64,000 nucleotides of DNA. It comes from Epichloe hybrida. Its lineage: Eukaryota > Ascomycota > Sordariomycetes > Hypocreales > Clavicipitaceae. Both the position numbers and the translations under genes were made by a program. The stretch is from NCBI GenBank assembly GCA_019022495.1, contig JAFEKR010000005.1:558001-622000 (forward strand). The letters run 5' to 3'. The notes beneath the pieces were generated by a model. The model saw only the letters and a list, made by a program, of their open reading frames with translations. It had not been told where the DNA came from and made no database searches. Shown here one piece after another: positions 46,201 to 57,748 of the stretch. Within the stretch, counting starts at the first letter, position 1. Each line of letters starts with the position of its first letter.

Positions 46201-47050
46201 TAAGGCACTAGAGGGCATTATATCTAATAGAGGATTAGTGTTTATAAGCTAATTCTAGTTAGATATATATTACTTATTATATATAAAGCATAGGCTTTTA
46301 ATAGTATTTTACCCCTAAACTAATAGGTAAATAGAGAGAATAAACTAAGTGCTTAAATATTACTTATAATACTTTATTAAAGAAAACTAATAACTATAGC
46401 TAAAGCTACTCCTAATAGCTTAATTTATATATAATAATACTATTAATAAAATAATAAGTTACTTCCTTAACTACACTCTTATAGGCTATTTACCTAAGTT
46501 TTATCTAGCTCTTAAAGGTAAGAGTAAGGAGAGGGAGGTCCTAGAAGCCTATGTGTATATATAAAAGCTATATAAGGTTAGGGAGAAACTAGTATATAAC
46601 TAGGTAAGAGCTACTAAAGCATAGGTAAAGTATTATAACTAATAACACTAGCTATTAACCTTAAAAAGAGAAGACTTAGTACTACTATTAGTAAAGAATA
46701 TTAGACTTAAAGATATAAAATAAAAGCTAACCCCTAGATTTATTAGGCTATTTTAGATACTTAATGCTATAGGTAAATAAGCATACTAACTAGCACTACC
46801 TAATAAGTATAGTTAACTATATAATGTATTTTATATTAGTCTATTAAAGCTATAGAATTACTAGAAAGATACTATAGATAAAGAAATACTAATACTAAAC
46901 CTTAAAGATAAAGATAATAAATTTAAAGTTAAAGAAGTTAAGGATTATAGGAAGACTTATAAAGGTAATAAATACCTAGTAAAATAAAAGGGTTAGCTAA
47001 GTAAATATAATTAATAGGTAGTAGTAGAAGATATAAAAGGCGCTTAATAT
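43250..47050 (+). pseudogene. pol remnant of chromovirus family 2, copy A
   Basis: A degenerate knuckle lies near 43,262-43,310 (FNYSSIKHIIYNYNKLRKD). The reverse transcriptase is at about 44,070-44,800 (KIAFYIYYRHYKYLIIPF near 44,360 and YLDNILIFS near 44,500, where YLDDILIFS is usual). The integrase core is at about 45,940-46,500. A chromodomain is near 46,970-47,040 (YLVK, stop, KG). An open 70-codon piece (43,859-44,071) belongs to the protease-RT linker. Stops at Trp and Gln positions show RIP. Confidence 0.85.
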
Positions 47051-48402
47051 ATAATTTAGGCCTTCTATTAAAGTAAAATAAGGAGAAAGCATAGTAAGTT
47101 ATAAGTAAATTATAAGCACTAAGGAATAATATTACTATAGTAAAGGCTTAATATTATTAGTTACCTAAAAATTTTACCTAGAGGCCTGTATTATATTATA
47201 AAAAAACAAAGAAAATAGCACCTAAAGCGTAAGTAAAGTAACTAGAAAACCCTCTATTATAGCCCCTAGATAGGAGATAACCTTACTATTAATAAACCTA
47301 TACTTTACCTTATTTTTATTAGCCTAAATCACCTTCTCTATAGTATAGAAGAAGTAGTGTATTACTATAGCCTAGGTAATATAGCCTAGATTTAATAAAT
47401 AAAGCTAAAGAACTATACATGCTTTCTATATAGCTATAGTATTCTCTAGGTCCTCCTATTAAAACATTAGTAAAGCCTTAGTAAATAGATAATAAAAAGC
47501 TAAGGGCAAACTAGAAAAGGGGGGAATAAGGCTATGGCTACTAAGGTAACTTATAACTACTACTAAGAAACTAGATAGCTTTAGTAAGAAATAAAGGTAG
47601 CTTACATAGAAAGGTTAGTAAATAATAAGTAATTAAGTTAGGATTTAATAGACTTAATATGCCTTTATAGCACTAGTTAACCTAAAGGTAATATAGTATA
47701 AGGTATTTATATAGTTAAATCCTATAACTAAGTTAAGGACATACTTAGTAAAACTATAGTAAGTCTCCTCTAAAAAAATACTAATACTCTCTTTATTTAG
47801 GGTAGAAATAGTAGTGCCTATAAGGGCTTATACTTACTTATAAATAACTATTAGGTTAGAAAAGTCACTAGCTATTATTACTATAGCCTAGTATAGAAAA
47901 GTTAGTAAGTTAGAAGCATATAGTAACAAAATACTAAGTAACTTACTATCTTATAGGTATTACTATACTTATTACATTAGAGATAACGCTTTAACTACTT
48001 ATCCCTAGTAGCGCTACTCCTAAGTAAAGAATAAGGAAAACTATATATAATCCTTAGTAAAGTAGCCTTAATTAGCAGGTGCCTCTTAAAGTTAGCATAG
48101 CTAGTGTATAAGTAGTGTATATAAGAGCACTTATAGAAGTAAATAGTATTAGCTTCTATAATAAAATAGTAAGGATAGGTATATAATAAGTTAGGGTAAA
48201 TAAAGTCTAATTAAAATTAATTAGAATAATCTAGAGTTATAAGGAGAAAAAGGAAGTAATATAATAGTAAGTCATAATAGAATTTATATTATAAAGCTAA
48301 CTAATTTATTTATTATTATTTTTATTATTAGCTAGTTAGTAAATAGCTATATTAAGGCTAGGGAAAGCTATTTAGGAGCCTAGCTATAAGTAAGGGGATA
48401 AT

Positions 48403-48593
48403 TATAAGGCCTTACTTATAACACAGGTGCACCCCGCTAGCATACCACACTATAGGGCTAGGTCTACGTAACACTAGCAAGCTACTAGCTATAAGTTAGC
48501 AACTCGCACGCACAACACACTTAGACCTAGTAAGCTTTAGTCAATATATAAACGCCCCCATACCTCTTGCCTAGCTATCCCTTTGTTCTTACA
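48403..48593 (+). repeat. 3' LTR of chromovirus family 2, copy A
   Basis: Starts TATAAGGCC (from TGTGAGGCC) after a purine-rich TAAGGGGATAAT tract and ends CTTTGTTCTTACA. The outer (right) end is preserved and the inner end is mutated. It is slightly shorter than the 202-bp LTRs of copy B because of small indels. Confidence 0.88.
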
Positions 48594-51154
48594 GAAGGTC
48601 TCGCAGATAGCATCAGCTTCAGCTTCTAGTGTTAATAGAGCTATTGTACTAGCTTTCTTTGATTTCCAGCTAATAGGTCCGCCAGCTAGCTTAATTAGAT
48701 AAGCATAGGTTGATTTTAAGGTCTTTTTATCCCCTGCAAAATCACTATCGCAATAACCTATTAGGCTTTTGCTAACTAAACCTTTAGGGTCTCCCCTATA
48801 GATAATAGCAAGGAATCTAGTCCCTAATAGATACCTTAGCAGATTTTTAGCTGCTTTTAGGTGTTTTATATAAGGGCTAGCTAGTGCAGTAAATAACCAC
48901 TGTAGCGTAAAAGCTATATCAGGCCTTGTAAGCAACATTAGGTACATTATAGTCCCTATAATGCACTGATAAAGCTTGATTTCGCTAGCTATTAAAAGCT
49001 TAGTTATCTGCGTAGCTAAAACGCCTGGCTGAAGAGGTATGCTAATAGGCTTACTATCTAGCATATTAAATCGTTTTAAGGCTTCTAATATATACTAAGA
49101 TTAATGAATTTTTAGTATTCTATTAGGCCTATCTCGTACGATTTGAACCCCTAAGAAGAATTCAGCAGGCCCCCTATCTTCTATTGGATAGACTTTATGA
49201 AGTTCCTTTTTAAGCCTTTGGATATAAGATAAATCCAGTCCAATTAGAAGACAGTTATTAACATACGTAATAACGAAGGTTTTGGTTAAAGGATTGAAGA
49301 AGATAGCTAGGTTAGATATTAAAGGGTTAAATCCTAGGGATTTAAGCACTAATATTAGCGCTTATTGCCATTCCCTTGAGCTTTGTTTTAGGCCATATAA
49401 AGACTTCTATAATAAAATTACTTAATCTTTAGAAGGTTTCTAGCCAAAACTTCTAGCTAATTTAGCTAGTTTAGGATTTACCTTAAGGAATTTAATAAAC
49501 CCTTCTGGAATAACTATATAAATCTGTTATTATAGCTTACTATTAAGAAAAGCTCCTATAAAATTGATTTATTTGATTTCCTAGTTATTCTAAGCTGCTA
49601 GGGCTAGTAAAATCCTCTAGCTAGGGGGAATGCTTATGGCAGTGAAGGTCTCTAGGTAATCTAGGCCTTCAATTTACATGAATCCCTTAGCAACGAGTCG
49701 AGCCTTATATTTTAAAGGATTATTTTCTTTATCCTTTTTAAGCTTATAAATAAGCTTATTCTTTAGTACTTTTTAGCCCTTAGGGATTTAATCTTTCCCT
49801 ATAAATTTAAAAGTACTAGCCTTTAGAAGCTATTTGTATTCCTTATACGTAGCTTCTATCCATTATCCCTTTCAGGGCTAGATATAGCCTGCTTCCAGGT
49901 CTTAGGCTCAGGGCTAATAGGATTCTTTTCCTTTAGCTTCTCCCATACCTTAAAGCAGATTTCTTTTATGAAATCTAGAGAAGAAGGGGAACTAATATCA
50001 ATATCCATAGGGTCAATATTAGGGTTGAAATTGATAATTTTGTCAAAATCGAGATCTAAAGTTGAAACCTGATTTCCTAGTTAAGTTATAGGCTGCGCCT
50101 ATATGGGATCCGCTAGAATTAAGCCTTTAGGGGGTTCTTTAGGGCCTGTAGGTGGTTTTTCTTTGACCTATAGGGATACCTATGTTGTCTATAGGGTAAT
50201 CCTTTGAACCTTAATCTAGATGTTGTTAATCTAAATTATTTTCCCCCTCTAAAGGGTTATCCCCTATAGAAATCCTAGGTAAGCCTTTAGAAACAGGGCC
50301 TATAGGTTCTATAATCTTAATAAAGCTAGTCTTTGTAACTAGCCTTTTAGAGGGGATGTACACTAGGTAGGTATTAGAACCTAGTGTAGCTAAAAGCCTT
50401 CTAGGGATAGTCCTAGCTACTAACTTCTAGGCTTTAGGTTGTTTTTCCAGGGGGATTAGAATCTCACAGTGAGATCCTATAGCTCTAATACTGCTAATAT
50501 CAGTTATATAAGGCTAATTTAGCTCCCTAGATAGCAGCTGTTCAGGGCTTTCATCCTTAGTGGTATTAGTAGTTATATTAACAAGGTTAACAACTGCAGG
50601 TAATACAAAACACCATAAAAATAACGGTAATTTTGCCCACTGGATAGTAGCCCTTAATTAATTTAGAATAGTACGAATTAAACGCTCTGCTAATCCATTT
50701 TGCTCATGGATATAGGGACTAGAAGTCGTAAATTTGATCCCTTTAGAATTTAACTAAGCTTGATAACTAGAATCGATTTCCTAGCCCCCATCAAAGTGAA
50801 AATACCTAGGATATTGACCTAGTTGATTTTTAAGCCCTCTGAAGAAGCCTTTAATAGCCTTATAAACAGTTAGGCCTTCCTTATTAGGTAATAAGATAAC
50901 CTACTTATATCTAGTCTTTCGATCAACTAGAAACAAGCAAATTGACTGCTTATTATACGGCGTGGGGCTGATTTTTAGCGTATCCCCCTCTATTCGATCT
51001 AGAGCTCTTGGGGGGTCAGGGATAGCTAATTTCCTAGGTCTTCTAACTGCCTTAGATTGATCACAAGCAATACATCTAAAATCCTTATCCTTAATTTTAG
51101 AAAAATCAGGGATTCCTTTAGTTATAAGGCTAGTTTTCTTTAGCAAAGGAAGAC
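48594..51154 (-). pseudogene. Ty1/copia element 3, integrase to RNase H part, only moderately mutated
   Basis: On the minus strand, from 51,154 downward, come the pre-integrase zinc-binding segment (DFRCIACDQSKAVRRPRK near 51,050), integrase, then reverse transcriptase (NCLLIGLDLSYIQRLKKEL near 49,220). RNase H follows (GYCDSDFAGDKKTLKSTYAY near 48,740, then EAEADAICETF at the end). Long open stretches survive (48,537-49,064; 49,101-49,349; 50,901-51,146), unlike in neighbouring elements, but stops are still present. The 3' end is cut off by copy A of chromovirus family 2 at 48,593. Confidence 0.87.
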
Positions 51155-51356
51155 TGTGAGAACAAAGGGATAGCTAGGCAAGAGGTATGGGGGCGTCCGT
51201 ATATTGACTAAAGCTTGCTAGGTCTAAGTGTGTTATGCGTGCGAGTTGCTAACTTATAGGTAGTGACTCGCTAGTGTCACGTAGACCTAGCCCTAGGGCG
51301 TAGTGCGCTTACCTAGTAGTGCGCTAGCATACTAGTGTTATAAGTAAGGCCTTATA
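51155..51356 (-). repeat. 3' LTR of chromovirus family 2, copy B
   Basis: 202 bp; reading the plus strand it begins TGTGAGAACAAAGGG (outer end preserved) and ends GGCCTTATA (inner end mutated from GGCCTCACA). Confidence 0.92.
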
Positions 51357-54300
51357 ATTACCCCCTTACTTTTAGCTAGGCTCCTGAATAGCTTTTAGTA
51401 AGTACTATATAGCTATTTGCTAAGTAGTAGCTATACTAAAATAATAATAAATAACATTAGTGTTTAAGTATAAATTCACCTATGACTCCCTATTATATTA
51501 CTAACTCTTCCCTTTCTTATCTATAGTAAACTTTTCCCTAAATACTATTATATTATTAGTTACTATAACTTTACCTTTACCACTTACCTTATTATTAGAA
51601 TAGAATTAGATAGGGAAAGCATTAAGAGTGTTATTATTATAGCTATCCCTAATATCTATTTAAGAGAATATTCCTATATACATTATCTACGCATAGGTTA
51701 CGTAGACTTTAAGAAAAATCCTCTAGCTAAGCCTAATATCCCTTAGATTAACTATTAATTCCCTAGTGCGCTAACCACTATTATTAAAGGGAAATATTTA
51801 AAGCGTTATATCTAGTGTATTAAACGTAGCAATACTTATAAGATAGTAAGTATATTATATTCTCTACTCTTTTAGTTCCTAATTACCTATATCTCTCTAA
51901 GTAATACTAACTATATAAGGGGATTTTCTAGATCTTCTTACTGCCCTTAATTAGGTAAAAACTTTAATAGACACCTTAAGCAATTAGGACCCTAATAACC
52001 CTAATAATTATATATTTTCCAAGGTAACTCGCCGCCATTTTGGCACCTATTATCTAAACCTTATTTTAAGGTTTAATTACGCTAACATAGCTTATTATAT
52101 TTCCTTTAGTTTAACTAGGGCCACTAAGGTCTATTAGGTACGTTTTATTACGTGTTCTCTAGACCTTCACTTACTCCCTAGGTAGGCTACTTTGGCTATA
52201 TATAATTAGTATATTATTTTACGCTAGTAACTTTTAGTTACTATATATCCTCCCCTTGCCCTAGGGATTATAAGTTATTACTTCTCCTTTACTACCTATT
52301 TACTAACTTTTATAGCTAAACTACGCTATATATTATAATTCCTAGAAGAGAAAAATAACTTTATAGCTATAATATTATAATCTAGGATTCATACCCTAGG
52401 GGGTAGTAAAGCACTAGTTTTTCTAGGTAATAAAGGTAGTAGTTTAGGAGGATAAGAGTAAGGGCACTAAGTACCTCCTTTATAATAGCGTTATTTTAAT
52501 ACATAAGGGGGTAACTATAGAAGGGTTTCCTATAAGACTCCCCTCCTTATAGGTATCTTTTCTTTTATTATTTAGTAAATAGTCTGATAAGGGTTTTAAT
52601 TAGAGTATAATAGTAGCTAATAAGGCTAGGCCTTTTTTATAATTACCTTATCCCTTATTACTTATAACTTAATTATATCTTACTATACTTTCTACTTATT
52701 TTACTTTAATAAAAAGCTTAAATTACATATTAAGTGCCTTCTATATCTTCTAACGTTACTTATTAATTATATTTACTTAGCTAGCCCTTCTATTTTACTA
52801 GGTATTTATTACCTTTACGCGTCTTCCTATAATCCCTAACTTCTTTAACTTTAAACTTATTATTATTATCTTTAAGGTCTAGTATTAGCATATCCTTATC
52901 TAGGGCATCTTCCTAGTAATTCTATAGCTCTAACAGGCTAATATAGAACATATTATATAGTTAGCTATACTTATTAAGTAGCGCTAGTTAGTACGCTTAT
53001 TTACCTATAGCATTAAGTATCCAAAATAGCCTAATAAATCTTAGGTTTAGCTTCTATTTTATATCCTTAAGCCTAATATTCTTTACTAATAGTAGTACTA
53101 AGTCTTCTCTTTTTAAGGTTATTAGCTAATATCTCTAGTTATAGTACTTTACTTACGCTTTAGTAGCCCTTACCTAGTTATATACTAGTTTCTCCCTAAC
53201 CTTATATAGCTTTTTAACATATATATAAGCCTCTAGGACCTCCCCCTCTATGCTCTTACCCTTAAGAGTAAGGCAGAACTTAGGCAAATAGCTTATAAGA
53301 GTGTAGTTAGGGGAGTAGCTTATTATCCTGTTAATAGTATTATTACACGTAAATTAGGCTATTAGGAGTAGCTTTAGCTATAGTTATTAGTTCTCTTTAA
53401 TAAAATATTATAAGTAATACTTAAGTACTTAATTTATTCTCTTTATTTACCTATTAGTTTAGGGGTGAAATGCTATTAAAAGCCTTTACTTTATATATAA
53501 CTAGTAATATACCTCTAACTAGAATTAGCTTATGAATACTAACCCTCTATTAGATATAATGCCCTTTAGCGCTCTAAATTATAGCTTAATCTCCTTATAG
53601 AATAACTTTACTAATTTAGCTATATTAATTATAGTCTTTATAGGAAGGAAGATAGAGTACTTAGTAAATTAGTCTATAATTACTAGGATTACGTTAGTTT
53701 CTTGCTTACCTAGCTACACTAGTGGCAAACCTATAATAAAGTCTATTAAGATCTTTACCTATAGTTACCTTAGTATTAGTAGCAATTTAAGGCTTCTATA
53801 AGGGCAGTGCTATCTTACTATAACACACTAGTATACTCTATAGCTAGATATATAGTTTAAAATAGCTTTACTTATTACTAGCTACTAATAGTAATGTTTT
53901 AGTAGCTCTAGAGTGCGTTTAGTCCTAAAGTAACTTACTAATAGATTATTATAGTATAGCTATAGAAGCTTCTGTTATAAGATAAGCTCCTATAGAATAA
54001 CTACCTAGTCTTTATATATTAGGAGGCCCCTTACGCTATATAACTATAGACTAGCTTTTCCCCTCCCTTTTACTTAGGAGTTAACCTTACCTCCGCGCTT
54101 TTATAAATCTAGATCTTAGTCCTATACCTTCTATAGTAGTTACACTAATGGTTTATTTACTATAGATTAGTAAGGATTTAGTAATATAATAGCCCCCTAA
54201 ATTACTTATACTATACTAATGTCTTAAATATATACTACCTTCTCCTTAAAATTACCCTTATTTAGCTAACCTATTACTAGATTTATAGTGGCTAACTAGC

Positions 54301-57300
54301 CTTTTACCTAGGCTACTCTTACCTTAGTAAGTTCTAAGACTAGTATTATACTATAACTTCTTTAATATATTAGTACTTCTTCTTTTACTATAAAGATATT
54401 TACTATTTTCCTTTAAAGCTCTAGTAGGAGCGCCTTATTTAATATAGGTTTACCCTTATAATTAGACCTTCTTAATAGTGTATTTATAGGGTTACTCTTC
54501 CCTAGTCTATACTTAATTATAAAATAGAAAGGGTAGAGGAATATATACTATTATGCCTATCTTCTATTTAGCTTTTACTACCTTATAAAGGTTTATAGGT
54601 TATAATAGTCTAATAGGACCTCTATAGGTGTCTCTATGCCTTTAATATAATATTACTAGTGTTTAAATAACTTTACTATAGTAAGTAGCTCTTAATTAGC
54701 TATGCTATAGTTATATTCAGCGTCTATAAACTTCCTTAACTAAAAGGCTACTAGATACTAACAGCCCTTATTATCTTACTAAGACAGGATTCTTACTATT
54801 ATAAAAATTAAGGTATTTGTCTTAATACACACTACCTAACTTAGGTTATAGTGTTAGAGTAGAGGTGCTTGGCATCTTTTAGCTAGTTAAATGCTAACCG
54901 CTCCTTTTCTCTAAATATAAACCTCCTAGTCTAGATGCTATTTTAACTACCCTTTATTAACGCGTAAAGAGGTACTATAATTCTAGAGTATTTATAGATA
55001 AACCATTAGTAGAAGTTATAAAACCTAAGAAATAACTATATATCCTTAAAACTTATTAGCTTCTTTTATTCTTTAATTATATTAACCTAGTAAGTATTTA
55101 TTAATATCCTATTAATAAAGAGGATAAACCCTAGGAATTTTACTAATTTCTTATAGAAAGAGCACTTAGAGGGTTTTATATATAACTTTGCTAATCTTAT
55201 GTGTTTAAGGACTTACTTAATATATTTAGTGTGCTTCTCCTTTGTTTTAGAGAAGATTAAGATATTATCTAGATATACTATATAAATAGTGTTAACTAGC
55301 CTATGTAGTGCTTTATAGATATAACTCTAGAAAGTAGCTAGGGTATTTATTAACCTAAAAGGCATTATAAGGTACTTATAGTGCCTATAATATATATAAA
55401 AAGCTATCTTCTATTTATTACCTTCTTTAATACAAATTCGGTAGTATATATCCTTAATATTAATCTTAGAAAAGAAATAGGCCCCTTAGTATTAATTAAG
55501 GATCTCTAAAATCAGGGGGAAAGCATAGTAATTCTTCTATATTACCTTATTAAGTCCTTAATAGTTAACATATAGCTATAGTATTCTATCCTTCTTTAGT
55601 ATAAATAGGATAGGCGCGCCTACTAGGCTCTTTAAGGGTCTTATCTAGCCTTTCTTTAAGTTATTATTAATATATTCCTAGAGCTCCTTAAGTTTACTTT
55701 AGGAGAGAGGATAGATTAGTCTGTAGAAGGGTATAGCTCCTAGTATAAGATTAATTACATAGTTAGTTAACTTCTTTAATAGGAGGCTCCTTACCTTATC
55801 TAATATAAATATATCTTTAAATTTATATAGTTCCTCTAGGATATCTTTAATAGTTCTATATACTTTTACCTTCTCTTTATCTTTAAGAGAGATAAACTTA
55901 TCTTCTATTATACTTATAATAGTATATATAATTATCTTATTATATATTACCTTTATAAACTTATAGGGAGTTAGTAGTAAAAAGGCTACCTTTCTCTTTT
56001 TAAACTACTATTCTTATAAGTATAAGTAAAGATATATATATTCTTCTATAAGTGTGTATATTCTAATTAATATAAGGCTTCCCTTTACTCTTAGGTCCTT
56101 ATTAATAGCTATATATAGTAACTTAAGGTCTTTCTCTTTACCCTATAAATCTTTAATTAAATTAGGCACCTTATAGACACTATATTAGGGGACTATTAAA
56201 GCCCTTACTACCTTTAAGATAAGTGTTATAGCCTTAGCCTAATTAAGCTTATAAGTCTATGCGAATTAGGCGCTTATAATATTAATCTTAGCGTAGCTAT
56301 TAAAATCTACTACTATTTTAATATCTTTATGCTTATAGATAGTAACTAGTATATAGAATTAGTGTCCTACTAGTACCCTAGTATCTAAGGTAAAGGTAAG
56401 GGCTTTTACTTCTATCTCTAGGAGTTTTCCTAGCCCTCTTACTAGTCTTTCCTTAGCTTATTATAATTATAAATAATATACTTTATACTACTATAATTAA
56501 AGCACTATTTTCTTCCTTATAGTTTATTATTATTTAGATAGGTAGCTAGGGTCTTTTCCTTATCCTTATCCTTATCTCTTTAGTTCTTATTTAGCTAATG
56601 CCCTTATAGGGAGTTATGTCTTTAGTGTTAAGCTACCTTATATAGCCCCTTCTCTTTTAAATTATTTAGCTTTTGCTTATTCTTTAATATTACCTCCTAG
56701 AATTACTAGGTAAGTTATATAATATCTTCTTATATTAGACTAGTGATATCTATGTGTAAGTTAATATAATCTTATAAGTTAGGAAGTAATTTCATAAAGA
56801 ATATAAGAGTATAGGTCTTTTCTAGAGCGTGTTCTAGGTATTTCTCTAGTAAATCTAAATAAATACTAAACTTAATAGGACTCTAGCTCTCCTTTTACTT
56901 TATGTTTTCTAGCTACGTGGCTATTTATATATTATAACTTACGAAGTCTTTAAGTAACGTAAGGGTCTAGTCTTAGAACTTATCCTAGTTATCCTTAGGA
57001 TAATCCTAACTATTAGCTAGTTATTCTTTAATATATTAGTCCTATCTAGCCTAATAGTTTATATACATATAGTTAAGTATAAAGAGAATCTTTTAGTTAT
57101 CCTAGTAATACTTCTTCTTCACCCTCTTAAAGGCATAGTTAAGGTTATTAAGCTATATCTTATACTTCTATAGGTTTATAGGGTGTTAGAGTTTTATAAT
57201 ATTTTAGACCTTATCTTCTTAGCTACTAAGGCTTAAGGATAAACTATCCTTTTAGCCTTTTTTTACTAGTTTTTTATAAGATTATATTAAGTTAGTAAGC

Positions 57301-57546
57301 TTCTTTTCTTAATCCTATAGTTCCTTAAGTTACTTAAGCTAGGTAATTTACTCCCTAACTACTACCTTTTCTACTACTATAGTAAAGGGTATAGCTTTAG
57401 ATAGGGTTATAGAATATAGCATATCCCTAGCTATAGTATTACTATTATCTAGCTAATCCTAAGTAATATATAGTATAGTTCTAGTAAATTAGGTTATTCT
57501 CCCCCTGATATTACTCTTAGGTAGCTAGTAGGAGAAGCTTTAGAAT

Positions 57547-57748
57547 TATAAGAATAAAGGGATAGCTAGGTAAGAGGTATAGGGGCGTCTGTATATTAAC
57601 TAAAGCTTGCTAAGTCTAAGTATGTTATGCGTGCGAGTTGCTAACTTATAGGTAGTAACTTGCTAGTGTTACGTGGACCTAGCCCTAGGGCGTGGTGCGC
57701 CCGCCTAGTGGTGCGCTGGCGCGCTAGTGTTGTGAGTAGGGCCTCACA
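57547..57748 (-). repeat. 5' LTR of chromovirus family 2, copy B
   Basis: 202 bp. The outer end keeps GGCGTGGTGCGCCCGCC and finishes GGGCCTCACA; the inner end reads TATAAGAATAAAG, mutated from TGTGAGAACAAAG. Confidence 0.92.

Larger units (their letters stand above)
42604..48593 (+). mobile_element. Ty3/gypsy chromovirus family 2, copy A, 5'-truncated
   Basis: About 6.0 kb on the plus strand, lacking the 5' LTR and the first roughly 390 bp of the internal region. Comparison with the copies at 51,155-57,748 and 62,534-64,000 shows this. It keeps gag with a knuckle, protease, reverse transcriptase, integrase, chromodomain, a 3' extension and the 3' LTR (48,403-48,593). The missing left end is replaced by the hAT-like cluster. 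The right end is inserted in the RNase H region of copia element 3 (next bases GAAGG). It is heavily RIPed. Confidence 0.85.
51155..57748 (-). mobile_element. Ty3/gypsy chromovirus family 2, copy B, complete, inside copia element 3
   Basis: 6,594 bp on the minus strand with two 202-bp LTRs (57,547-57,748 is the 5' LTR, 51,155-51,356 the 3' LTR). It is flanked by the duplication AAGAC (51,150-51,154 and 57,749-57,753). Internally it mirrors copy A: gag, protease, RT, integrase, chromodomain. It is strongly RIPed, with no open frame of note. With copy A it forms an inverted repeat with arms of about 6 kb around the copia segment. Confidence 0.92.
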
